Source of the DNA: Desulfurobacteriaceae bacterium
GTDB lineage: Bacteria > Aquificota > Aquificia > Desulfurobacteriales > Desulfurobacteriaceae
Assembly: GCA_027068415.1 (NCBI GenBank)
Contig: JAMOTD010000006.1
Location: forward strand, 95,173 to 159,172
Reading direction: 5' to 3'
DNA: 64,000 nt
The position numbers were made by a program, and so were the translations under genes. Positions 26,717 to 34,216 of this stretch are shown here, piece by piece (positions within the stretch are counted from its first letter, which is position 1; every line of letters begins with the position of its first letter). The notes under the pieces were generated by a model. That model made no database searches. It worked only from the letters and a program-made list of their open reading frames with translations, and was not told where the DNA came from.

Positions 26717-27621
26717 TTCGCTCCCTGACGGGTATCCCTCCTCTCAAACTCTCTCCTGATGGCCTCAATTACCTTCGGCTTTTCCCTCTGGGTGCACCAG
26801 GAGGGGCCGACGAGGAGTTCTGGCGGGGCCTCACCTGTAATCCTCTGAATTACTGTCTTTTCCGGAAGCCTCTCAATAAAGTCAACAACGAGCTTTGCGT
26901 ACTCTTCAAGCTCAAGGAGTTTAAAGGGCTTTTCCTGGTAGATTTCGGCAAGTTTCGTTCCCCTTATAACGTGGAGGGGGTGAATTTTTACGCCGTCAAG
27001 CCTTAAAGAGGCTATAAAGTCGGCAGTCTCCAGCATGTCTTCGTAGTCTTCAGTCGGAAGGCCCAAAATCGTGTGGGCGCAGAGGTTTATCTTGGGAAAT
27101 TTCCTAACTCTCAAAACCGCGTCAATAAAGTCCGAAACCCCGTGCCCCCTGTTCATAAACCTTAAGCTCTTAAAGTGGGAGCTCTCAAGCCCAAGCTCAA
27201 GCCAGACCAGGTAGTCGGAGGTGTAGGAGTTTAGGAGCTCCAGAACCTCGTCGGGAACGCAGTCAGGACGGGTTCCCACTATCAGGCCGACAACCTCCTT
27301 AAACTCTCTAATAGCGTCGTAAATGGGCTTTAAGACTTCAGGCGGAGCGTAGGTGTTGGTGTAAGCCTGAAAGTAAACGAGGAACTTCTCGGCCCCGTAG
27401 CGGCGGCGGACCCTCTCCATACCCTCCCTAATCTGCTCCCTAACGGAGAGAGCCCTCTTCTCGGGCCGGTACTCAGAGCCCGAGTAGCAGTAGATACACC
27501 CGCCCCTTCCCTTCGTTCCGTCTCTGTTGGGGCAGGTGAACCCGGCGTCAACCGTTATCCTGAAAACCTTTTCTCCGAAAGTCTCCCTGAGGTACTTTGA
27601 GTAGGAGTAGTACCTCTCCAC
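26680..27621 (-). CDS. Radical SAM protein of the YhcC/YtqA (TIGR01212) family
   Basis: This 313-residue protein has the cluster motif Cys30-x11-Cys42-x2-Cys45 within the conserved context VDAGFTCPNRDGTKGRGGCIYC. FQAYTNTYAP, VGTRPDCVPDEVL, LELGLESSH and the C-terminal QRITGEAP segment also match the family. It would bind 4Fe-4S and generate 5'-deoxyadenosyl radicals. The substrate of YhcC/YtqA proteins is poorly defined; tRNA or nucleoside modification is often suggested. GTG start with AGGAGG, overlapping the upstream stop by one base. It may be a housekeeping gene caught in this operon or a maturation enzyme for the DpdA product. Confidence 0.88.
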   Translation of the reverse strand: MERYYSYSKYLRETFGEKVFRITVDAGFTCPNRDGTKGRGGCIYCYSGSEYRPEKRALSVREQIREGMERVRRRYGAEKFLVYFQAYTNTYAPPEVLKPIYDAIREFKEVVGLIVGTRPDCVPDEVLELLNSYTSDYLVWLELGLESSHFKSLRFMNRGHGVSDFIDAVLRVRKFPKINLCAHTILGLPTEDYEDMLETADFIASLRLDGVKIHPLHVIRGTKLAEIYQEKPFKLLELEEYAKLVVDFIERLPEKTVIQRITGEAPPELLVGPSWCTQREKPKVIEAIRREFERRDTRQGAKCRFRGEVWAGK

Positions 27622-28001
27622 TACTCCTCCTCTTCCTCCTCAAACTCAATCCCTATGGGGACAAACTCTGCAACGTCAGAGAGGCCCCACTCCTCAAACT
27701 TCCTGCTCCCCTCCTCTTCACACTCAATAGGAACTACGAAGATAAAGCCCTCCCCCGAGCGGCGGCAGTGCTCGGCGATTGCCTTGGCCTTCTTTTCCGC
27801 CTCCTCGGTCTTTAAAGTGTTGCAGTCCTCAACCTGAACGGCTATCTGCTGCCTCTCACCTTCCTCATTCTCATAAACGGCCAAGAAGTCGGGGAGGTAC
27901 TCTTCACCTTCAGCTTCGGGCTCGTAAATCTCAAAGCCCTCTTCCTCCATCAAAATAGCCATAAGCTCCATGAGCTCTTCTTTAGTCAGTCCTTGTTCCA
28001 T
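27621..28001 (-). CDS. Acidic protein, possible restriction-endonuclease-like fold
   Basis: This 126-residue, strongly acidic protein ends in a run of Glu. The middle reads LPDFLAVYENEEG, then IAVQVEDCNTLKTEEAEKKAKAIAEHC, then FIFVVPIECEE. A PD...(Q/E)VE pattern followed by a Thr-rich helix and a hydrophobic VVP strand resembles small PD-(D/E)XK-type proteins, with Asp in PDF and Glu in QVED as candidate metal ligands. The usual Lys of ExK is not obvious (QVED), so activity is uncertain. It is the first gene of the cluster, with ATG after GGGAGGAGAG. Confidence 0.55.
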   Translation of the reverse strand: MEQGLTKEELMELMAILMEEEGFEIYEPEAEGEEYLPDFLAVYENEEGERQQIAVQVEDCNTLKTEEAEKKAKAIAEHCRRSGEGFIFVVPIECEEEGSRKFEEWGLSDVAEFVPIGIEFEEEEEE

Positions 28002-28101
28002 CTCTCTCCTCCCTTATCCTTTAGGCTTAACTTATTGCCGGCGGGGTCAAAATACAATAAAGGGTAATATAATTTCTCTAATCCAAACCGGCTGAAGTGA
28101 A

Positions 28102-28680
28102 ATGATAAGCTCTACAAACCTGAAAGTAAAAGCTCAAGAATTCCTAAAGCCTTTGGCGGAGAATTTAGGAAGCGTCGGGATTTCCCCAAACGCCGTAACG
28201 GTTTCGGGCTTTATTCTCTCTCTCCTCTCGGCCTTTGCAATAGGTAGCGGAGAGATTTTGGCGGGAGCTCTCCTCTTCGGCCTATCTGGACTGTGCGACA
28301 CCTTAGACGGGATTTTGGCCAGAGTTTCGGGAAAGAAGAGCCGTTTCGGAGCATTCCTTGACTCATTCCTTGACCGCTACTCAGACTTCTTCCCCCTTGC
28401 CGGAATCTGCCACTTTGCCCACACAAACGGCGACTCTCCGCTCCTTTTAGCAACCCTCTTAACAATTGCGGGCTCTTACGCAACAAGCTACGCAAGGGCA
28501 AGGGCGGAGGCGCTGGGGGTTGAGTGTAAGGTAGGTTTACTTGAAAGGCCCGAAAGGTTCTTCATTCTCCTCTTTGCCCTCCTTACAGCCTACCTCTTCC
28601 CGGCACTCCTCCTACTTGCAGTGCTGACGAACTTTACGGCCGCCCAAAGGCTAATCTGCGCTGCAAGGGAGCTGAGTTGA
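28102..28680 (+). CDS. CDP-alcohol phosphatidyltransferase family protein
   Basis: This 192-residue membrane enzyme has the CDP-alcohol motif spread over DTLDGILARVSGKKSRFGAFLDSFLDRYSD (residues ~66-95), i.e. DG-x2-AR-x8-G-x3-D-x3-D, and five to six hydrophobic segments. Family members make phosphatidylglycerol phosphate, phosphatidylinositol phosphate or archaeal analogues. The N-terminal LGSVGISPNAVTVSGF is typical of the PgsA/archaetidylinositol-phosphate-synthase-like group. The acceptor alcohol cannot be told from sequence alone. A TATAAT box lies upstream. The stop overlaps mltG by four bases (TTGA). Confidence 0.88.
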   Translation: MISSTNLKVKAQEFLKPLAENLGSVGISPNAVTVSGFILSLLSAFAIGSGEILAGALLFGLSGLCDTLDGILARVSGKKSRFGAFLDSFLDRYSDFFPLAGICHFAHTNGDSPLLLATLLTIAGSYATSYARARAEALGVECKVGLLERPERFFILLFALLTAYLFPALLLLAVLTNFTAAQRLICAARELS

Positions 28681-29690
28681 AAAGGCTCCTGATAACTCTC
28701 CTTCTCCTCGTAATCGCCGCAGCAGGAGGGGGCTTCTACTTTGTAAAGAGGGAGTTAACGGAGAAAAAGCCCGTCTCCCTTCACTTTGAGGTTAAAAGGG
28801 GCGAAAGCCTAAAAGAGGTTATAAAGAGGCTCTCGGAAGAAGGAGTAGTAGGAAATCCGGAAGTCCTCTACCTCTGGGGAAGGTTTAAGAAGGTAAAGGT
28901 TAAAAGCGGGTGCTACAGGATTGAGGGGGAGCTCTCGCCGGTAGAGATTTTGAGGGAGCTCGGAAAAGGAAGCCCCTGCCTTAAGGAGTTTACAATCCTT
29001 CCCGGCTCAAACATCTTTGAGGTTGATAAAGTCCTATCCGAAAAGGGGTTCTGCAGAAAAGGTGAAGTGCTGAAGCTGGCAGGGAATAAAGAGCTCCTCA
29101 GGGAGCTGAAAGTTCCCTCCCTTGAGGGCTTCCTCTACCCCGATACCTACCTTGTAAACAGGGAGAGCTCCTGCCGGCAGGTCATAAAGGTTGCGGTAGA
29201 GAGGTTCCACAGGGTAGTTGACCCTCTCTTTAAAAACTACAACCCGCCTCCCAAAGTCAAGAAAGCCCTCAAAGAGATTACCCCCCTAAAGGTAATCACG
29301 GTCGCCTCAATAGTTGAGAAGGAGACGGGAGTTGAGAAGGAAAGACCCCTCATTGCGGCGGTAATCTACAACAGGCTGATTAGGGGAATGAAAGTCCAGT
29401 GCGACCCTACCGTTATCTACGCCCTGAGGCTAAAGGGAGTAGAGAAAGAGAGGCTCCTATACAAAGACTTAAAAGTTGACTCCCCCTACAACACCTACCT
29501 CTACAAGGGGCTTCCCCCCGCCCCAATCTGCAACCCGTCGCCGGCCTCAATCAAGGCGGCACTCTACCCGGCAGACGTAAACTACCTCTACTTCGTCGCA
29601 AACGGCAAGGGAGGCCACAACTTCAGCGAAAGCTATAATCAGCACTTAAAAGAAGTAAGGAAGCTCAGAAGATGTCAAAGAGGTTCGTAG
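28677..29690 (+). CDS. mltG: Endolytic murein transglycosylase MltG
   Basis: This 337-residue protein has one N-terminal membrane helix (residues ~3-22), then a LysM-like region (FEVKRGESLKEVIKRLSEEGVV). The YceG catalytic domain follows with EGFLYPDTY, TVASIVEKETG (catalytic Glu), PLIAAVIYNRL, DPTVIYAL and DSPYNTY. MltG cuts nascent glycan strands in the inner membrane and thereby sets their length. TTG start overlapping the upstream stop. The 3' end overlaps the kinase gene by 19 bases. Confidence 0.95.
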   Translation: MKRLLITLLLLVIAAAGGGFYFVKRELTEKKPVSLHFEVKRGESLKEVIKRLSEEGVVGNPEVLYLWGRFKKVKVKSGCYRIEGELSPVEILRELGKGSPCLKEFTILPGSNIFEVDKVLSEKGFCRKGEVLKLAGNKELLRELKVPSLEGFLYPDTYLVNRESSCRQVIKVAVERFHRVVDPLFKNYNPPPKVKKALKEITPLKVITVASIVEKETGVEKERPLIAAVIYNRLIRGMKVQCDPTVIYALRLKGVEKERLLYKDLKVDSPYNTYLYKGLPPAPICNPSPASIKAALYPADVNYLYFVANGKGGHNFSESYNQHLKEVRKLRRCQRGS

Positions 29691-30817
29691 TAGAGAGCTC
29701 CGGCGAAAAGTTCCCCTTCTCAAGGGGAGTTTTAGTTCGCTCCCTTACAAAGGCCGGCCTTTCCGTTGAGGACGCCTACCGGGTTGCAGACCTCGTGGCA
29801 CAGCAGTTTAAGGGAACCATAACGACAGCCCAGTTAATTGAGCTGGTTTACAAAGTCTTAAAGTCCCAGTTCGGCAAAAAGGTTGCAAACCGCTACAGGA
29901 GGCTGGTTAAAGAGAAAGAGGTCTTGGTCTGTGAGGAGTGCGGAAAGTCCTTCTCTCCCTTCTCAAGGGGAATTTTAGCATCCTCAATCCGCTCGGCCGG
30001 AGTTGACACAAAAGAGGCCTACGAGATTGCAAAAGAGGTTTACGACTACTTAGTAAGAAAGGGAATTTTCAGGGTAAAGCGCTCGGAGCTCAGGGAATTA
30101 ACGGCAAAGCTCTTAAAGAAGAAGTTGGGAGAGGAGTTTGCCCAGAGGTACCTCCTGTGGAGGAGGGCAAAGAAACTTGAAAAGCCGATAGTTATCCTAA
30201 TCGGCGGAGCTACGGGAGTGGGCAAGTCAAGGCTCTCGGCCGAGCTTGCGGGAATTCTTGAGATAAACAGAATTGCCTCAACAGACTCAATAAGGGAAGT
30301 TATGAGGAAGATGGTTTCAAAGGAGCTCGCCCCTTCACTCCACGTCTCCTCCTATCAGGCGGGGAACGAGATTCCCTACCTTAAGGAGCTCCCCAAAGAG
30401 GAGAGGGTAATTTACGGCTTCCTTGACCAGAGCGAGAAGGTTTTAACGGGAATTGAGGCGGTAATCAACAGGGCGATTAAGGAGAACGTAAGCCTTGTGG
30501 TTGAGGGAATTCACCTAATACCGGGAATAGCCGAGAAGTTTAAGGAGAAAGCTTACGTAGTCCACATTCTCTTAACAACCTTAGACGAGGAGATGCACAG
30601 GAGCCGGTTCAAGTCAAGGGAGAAGAGCTCCCAGAGGACGAGCAAGAAGTACCTGAAGAACTTTAAGGCCATAAGGAAAATTCAGGACTTCCTCTACCAG
30701 AAGGCAAAGGAAACCAAAACCCCGGTAATTGACAACATTGACTTTGACCAGACCAGAGACAGGGCCCTTGAGGTGATAACCGACAGACTGGTAGAGCTTA
30801 CGGGGGTTAAGGCGTGA
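29672..30817 (+). CDS. 2-phosphoglycerate kinase-like protein with two ATP-cone domains
   Basis: This 381-residue protein has two N-terminal ATP-cone domains (about residues 3-85 and 88-168, each with a KxFxPFSRG start; the second begins with a CEEC knuckle). A P-loop kinase follows with GGATGVGKS at 178-186 and VVEGIHLIPG near 270. Archaeal 2-phosphoglycerate kinase makes 2,3-diphosphoglycerate, the precursor of the thermoprotectant cyclic 2,3-diphosphoglycerate, and carries one ATP-cone. Two cones suggest strong nucleotide control. The cyclising enzyme is not in this window. It overlaps mltG and is coupled to crcB through GTGA. Confidence 0.85.
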   Translation: MSKRFVVESSGEKFPFSRGVLVRSLTKAGLSVEDAYRVADLVAQQFKGTITTAQLIELVYKVLKSQFGKKVANRYRRLVKEKEVLVCEECGKSFSPFSRGILASSIRSAGVDTKEAYEIAKEVYDYLVRKGIFRVKRSELRELTAKLLKKKLGEEFAQRYLLWRRAKKLEKPIVILIGGATGVGKSRLSAELAGILEINRIASTDSIREVMRKMVSKELAPSLHVSSYQAGNEIPYLKELPKEERVIYGFLDQSEKVLTGIEAVINRAIKENVSLVVEGIHLIPGIAEKFKEKAYVVHILLTTLDEEMHRSRFKSREKSSQRTSKKYLKNFKAIRKIQDFLYQKAKETKTPVIDNIDFDQTRDRALEVITDRLVELTGVKA

Positions 30818-31194
30818 ATACTCTAATCTGGATTGGTGCAGGCGGCTTCTTAGGGGCAATCGCAAGGTTTTTAATTTCCGGAGCAGTCCAGAAACACTTC
30901 CCGACCCCCTTCCCGGTAGGAACCCTCGCAGTTAACGTTTTAGGGAGCTTCCTAATAGGCTTCCTTGCCCTTTTATTTGAGGAGATGATAGCTCCCCAGT
31001 ATAAGGCGATGGTGATTACGGGCTTCTTAGGAGCCCTGACTACCTTCTCAACCTTCAGCTACGAGACCTCAATGCTCATAGTTGAAGGGGCTTACGGGAG
31101 AGCTCTCCTCAACGTCCTCCTGAACGTAATCCTCTGCCTGAGCGCAACTTTCCTCGGAATGTGGAGCTTTAAAGCCCTCTTTAGGAGCCTATAA
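30814..31194 (+). CDS. crcB: Fluoride-specific ion channel CrcB/Fluc
   Basis: This 126-residue protein has four membrane helices. Fluc signatures are GGFLGAIARF in helix 1, the pore Asn in NVLGSFLIGF (helix 2), and the GFLGALTTFSTFSYE break in helix 3 with the paired Phe residues that line the pore. Dual-topology dimers export fluoride. GTG start overlapping the upstream stop by four bases (GTGA). I see no fluoride riboswitch upstream, and the gene has no spare leader because of the overlap. Confidence 0.95.
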   Translation: MNTLIWIGAGGFLGAIARFLISGAVQKHFPTPFPVGTLAVNVLGSFLIGFLALLFEEMIAPQYKAMVITGFLGALTTFSTFSYETSMLIVEGAYGRALLNVLLNVILCLSATFLGMWSFKALFRSL

Positions 31195-31258
31195 ACCGTT
31201 GATAATCCCTCCCAAGCGGAATTTCTTAAATGGTAGAAAAACTAAACAGGAGGGAGAG

Positions 31259-31864
31259 ATGCTACTTGACCTTGAAAAGGGAGCCTTTTTGGTAAAGCTG
31301 GCGCGCCTTGCTGCAGAGGAGTACCTGAAAAGGGGAGTTAAGATTGAGCCCCCGCCCAGCACTCCGCCGGAGCTCTTTGAGGAGAGGGGAGTCTTCGTAA
31401 CGATAAAGCGCTACCCCTCCGGAGAGCTCAGAGGCTGCATCGGCTACCCCGAACCGATAATGCCCCTCGTCCTTGCAACGATAGACGCCTCAATAAGCGC
31501 AGCAACGAGAGACCCGAGGTTCTACCCGATGAGGCCCGAGGAGCTCCCCCACGTAACTTTTGAGGTTACCGTTTTAACTCCCCCCGAACCGATAAACGTT
31601 CCACCTCAGGAGCTCCCAAAGGCAATTAAAGTCGGAAGGGACGGCCTGATAGTTAGGTGCGGAATGGCAAGCGGCCTTCTCCTTCCGCAGGTTCCGGTAG
31701 AGTGGGGGTGGAACGAGGAGGAGTTCCTATCCCAAACCTGCGTAAAGGCCGGCCTCCCTCCGAGCTGCTGGCTTGACCCCAGGTGCAAGTTCTATAAGTT
31801 TCAGGGACAGATATTCACCGAAGTTGAGCCCTACGGGGAGGTCGTGGAGGAGGAAATCTCCTGA
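31259..31864 (+). CDS. AMMECR1-domain protein
   Basis: The 201-residue protein contains GVFVTIKRYPSGELRGCIGYPEP, the AMMECR1 core with the conserved RGCIG loop, then ISAATRDPRFYPM and LPQVPVEWGWNEEEFL. The last of these is a second hallmark motif. AMMECR1 proteins are often next to radical SAM (AmrS) or MEMO genes and their biochemical role is unsettled; no such partner is present here. ATG at 31259 follows AGGAGGGAG; the frame is open to 31199 but without a suitable ribosome binding site. Confidence 0.93.
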   Translation: MLLDLEKGAFLVKLARLAAEEYLKRGVKIEPPPSTPPELFEERGVFVTIKRYPSGELRGCIGYPEPIMPLVLATIDASISAATRDPRFYPMRPEELPHVTFEVTVLTPPEPINVPPQELPKAIKVGRDGLIVRCGMASGLLLPQVPVEWGWNEEEFLSQTCVKAGLPPSCWLDPRCKFYKFQGQIFTEVEPYGEVVEEEIS

Positions 31865-31877
31865 CAGGAGGTAGAGC

Positions 31878-32501
31878 TTGGGAAACTGGATAATGGACAT
31901 TCTGATTGCCCTTCCTGCAATCCTCTGGGCAATAACAATCCACGAGTTTGCCCACGGCTTTGTTGCCTACAAGCTGGGCGACCCTACCCCGAAACTCCAG
32001 GGAAGGCTAACCCTTAACCCCATAGCCCACCTTGACCTACTGGGCTTCATCGCCCTTTTGCTGGTGAAGTTCGGCTGGGCAAAGCCGGTAATGGTCAACC
32101 CGAGGAACTTTAAAAAGCTCGGCCCCCGGTGGGGAGAGGTTGCGGTAGCGATTGCAGGCCCGATGGCAAACTTTATAAGCGCCTTCGTCTCTGCCCTACT
32201 ATTAAAGTACCTGCCCTTCTCGGCAATGCCCCCCTCAGTTGCGGAGCCCCTTTTCCTAATCCTCAAGTACAGCCTCTTTATAAACGTTGCCTTCGGGATT
32301 TTCAACCTCCTTCCGATTCCCCCACTTGACGGCTCAAAGATTTTAGAGGCCTTCCTCCCCTACAACCTCTACCTCAAGTACAAACAGATTGAGCCCTACG
32401 GCCCCATAATCCTGATAATCCTCGTAATAAGCCCCCTTCTCAACTGGCTCCTAATTCCGCTGGTCAACGGTATGATTAAGGCAATTCTCGTCTTAACCTG
32501 A
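31878..32501 (+). CDS. Site-2-protease-type M50 family membrane metalloprotease
   Basis: This 207-residue protein has five to six membrane segments. The zinc motif HEFAH is at residues 22-26 in the first helix, and the third ligand Asp lies in LLPIPPLDGSKI near 150. This is the short bacterial M50B group without PDZ or CBS domains. Such intramembrane proteases cleave membrane-bound regulators, but the substrate is unknown. The TTG start at 31878 is seven bases after GGAGGT; an ATG five codons in is an alternative. It lies between AMMECR1 and pdp on the same strand. Confidence 0.92.
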   Translation: MGNWIMDILIALPAILWAITIHEFAHGFVAYKLGDPTPKLQGRLTLNPIAHLDLLGFIALLLVKFGWAKPVMVNPRNFKKLGPRWGEVAVAIAGPMANFISAFVSALLLKYLPFSAMPPSVAEPLFLILKYSLFINVAFGIFNLLPIPPLDGSKILEAFLPYNLYLKYKQIEPYGPIILIILVISPLLNWLLIPLVNGMIKAILVLT

Positions 32502-32516
32502 TTTCATAGGTGAGCC

Positions 32517-33788
32517 ATGCTCTTTAAAGAGCTTATCAAGAAAAAGAGAGACGGCGGGAAGTTAACGAAGGAGGAAATCTCTTTTGCCGTTAACTCCTAC
32601 ACAGCCGGCCAAACTCCCGACTACCAGATGGCTGCCCTCCTGATGGCAGTTTTCTTCAGGGGATTGGACTGGGAGGAAACTCTAAATTTAACCGAGGCGA
32701 TGCTAAAAAGCGGTAAAGAAGTTAACCTGAAACTCCCGCCGCCCCTTGTTGACAAGCACAGCACAGGAGGAATCGGGGATAAGGTCTCAATAGTCCTTGC
32801 GCCGGTTTTAGCCGAGATGGGCTTCAGAGCTCCGCTACTGGCCGGAAGGGCACTCGGCTTTACGGGGGGAACGATAGACAAACTTGAGAGTACCGGAATG
32901 AAGGTGGAGCTCTCCCCCGAAGAGATTGAGGAGGTGGTTAAGAAGTTCGGCTTCTCAATCTCGGCCCAGACTGAAGAAGTAGCCCCGGCAGACAGGAAGA
33001 TTTACGCCCTGAGGGACGCCACGGCAACCGTTGAGAGCATTCCCCTGATAGTCTCCTCAATTCTGAGCAAGAAGCTGGCCGTAAACACGGAAGGAATAGT
33101 CTTTGACGTTAAGGTGGGAACCGGAGCCTTCATGAAGACGATGGAGAGGGCAAAAGAGCTTGCGGAGGGGCTTGTTGAGGTCAGCAGGCTCTACGGTAAA
33201 AAGGCCGGAGCTCTCATAACCGAGATGAGCCAGCCCCTCGGCATTTACGCAGGAAATTCCCTTGAGGTAAGGGAGAGCTACGAAGCCCTATCGGGGAAAA
33301 TATCTCCGGACTTACTTGAAGTCGTCTCCTCTTTAGCGGGAGCTCTCTACCGGCTGACCGGAAGGGGAAGTTTTGAAGAGGGCAGGGCAGAGGCCGAGAG
33401 AGTAATAAGGGAAGGAAGAGCCCTTAAAAGGTTTGAGGAGTGGGTTGAGTACCTGGGAGGAAACCCCTACCCGGAAGTAAAGGCCGAAAAGGTAGAGGTT
33501 AGAGCTCCCGAAGAGGGCTTTATTTCGTCAATTGACGGCGAAAAACTGGGCTGGCTGGTGGTTGAGCTCGGAGGAGGAAGGAAAAGGGCGGGAGAGGAGA
33601 TAGACTACTCGGTAGGTCTGGCGTTTTTTAAGAAAATCGGCGACAGGGTAGAGATAGGAGAGGTAATCGGGGAAATCTACTTTAACGGCGGAGACAGGGA
33701 GAAGCTGGTCAGAAAATACCTCTCTGCCTTTACCTTCTCCCGGGAGTCCTGCCCCAGACCGGAACTGATAAAAGAGACGATTTTGTAG
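32517..33788 (+). CDS. pdp: Pyrimidine-nucleoside phosphorylase
   Basis: This 423-residue enzyme has VDKHSTGGIGDKVS (the phosphate-binding family signature, residues ~79-92), LAGRALGFTGGTIDKLES, KKLAVNTEGIVFDVKVGTGAFMK and the C-terminal PYNP domain. It cleaves uridine or thymidine with phosphate to give base and (deoxy)ribose-1-phosphate. Length fits the 430-residue bacterial PYNP/DeoA group rather than the longer archaeal AMP phosphorylase. Together with cdd at 19.5 kb it allows pyrimidine nucleoside salvage. Confidence 0.94.
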   Translation: MLFKELIKKKRDGGKLTKEEISFAVNSYTAGQTPDYQMAALLMAVFFRGLDWEETLNLTEAMLKSGKEVNLKLPPPLVDKHSTGGIGDKVSIVLAPVLAEMGFRAPLLAGRALGFTGGTIDKLESTGMKVELSPEEIEEVVKKFGFSISAQTEEVAPADRKIYALRDATATVESIPLIVSSILSKKLAVNTEGIVFDVKVGTGAFMKTMERAKELAEGLVEVSRLYGKKAGALITEMSQPLGIYAGNSLEVRESYEALSGKISPDLLEVVSSLAGALYRLTGRGSFEEGRAEAERVIREGRALKRFEEWVEYLGGNPYPEVKAEKVEVRAPEEGFISSIDGEKLGWLVVELGGGRKRAGEEIDYSVGLAFFKKIGDRVEIGEVIGEIYFNGGDREKLVRKYLSAFTFSRESCPRPELIKETIL

Positions 33789-33791
33789 GTC

Positions 33792-33820
33792 TTGTAATTA
33801 GAGTTTCACGATTTTAGATT
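33792..33820 (+). promoter_or_regulatory. Candidate sigma70-type promoter for the YlbF-family gene
   Basis: TTGTAA and TAGATT are spaced by 17 bases, 33 bases before the start codon, in the short gap after pdp. The call is by consensus only. Confidence 0.45.
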
Positions 33821-33852
33821 TCAATCTAACCACTAACAGTTTCGGAGGAAGT

Positions 33853-34215
33853 ATGTCAGCAGAAGTAATCAAAAAGGCGTCTGAGCTTGCTCAGGCAATT
33901 GCAGAGTCCGAAGAGCTTGCAAACCTCAGGGCTGCCGAGGCAAAGCTCCAGATGGACCCCGAGGCGAGGGAGCTCCTAAGCGAAGTCCAGAGGCTCCAGC
34001 AGATGGCCCAGATGTCAGGCTCACCCGAGGCAATGCAGCAGCTTGAAGAGGCCTTCAACAAGTTTGCCGAAAACCCGGTAGGCAAGGAGTACCTTGAGGC
34101 CAACCAGCGCTTCAGCCAGATGCTTGAAACCGTAAACGCCCTCCTTCAGGAGGCAATTGAAGGCCCCAAGCAGCACGGCCACGGCTGCTCAGGCTGCTCC
34201 GGCTGCGGAATGTAA
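33853..34215 (+). CDS. YlbF/YmcA-family protein with Cys-rich tail
   Basis: This 120-residue helical protein has the DUF964 pattern: LAQAIAESEELANLRAAEAKL, DPEARELLSEVQRLQQM and ENPVGKEYLEANQRFSQML. The last residues are HGHGCSGCSGCGM, with three Cys and two His. In Bacillus, YlbF, YmcA and YaaT form an RNase Y accessory complex, and C-terminal Cys of YlbF/YmcA hold Fe-S clusters. A metal or Fe-S role for this tail is inferred from that. It is flanked by its own promoter-like sequence and a strong terminator, so it is probably monocistronic. Confidence 0.85.
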   Translation: MSAEVIKKASELAQAIAESEELANLRAAEAKLQMDPEARELLSEVQRLQQMAQMSGSPEAMQQLEEAFNKFAENPVGKEYLEANQRFSQMLETVNALLQEAIEGPKQHGHGCSGCSGCGM

Positions 34216-34216
34216 C

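Noticed and set aside
30700..30820. Search for a fluoride riboswitch upstream of crcB
   Set aside because: The crcB start overlaps the previous gene by four bases and no aptamer-like sequence is visible.
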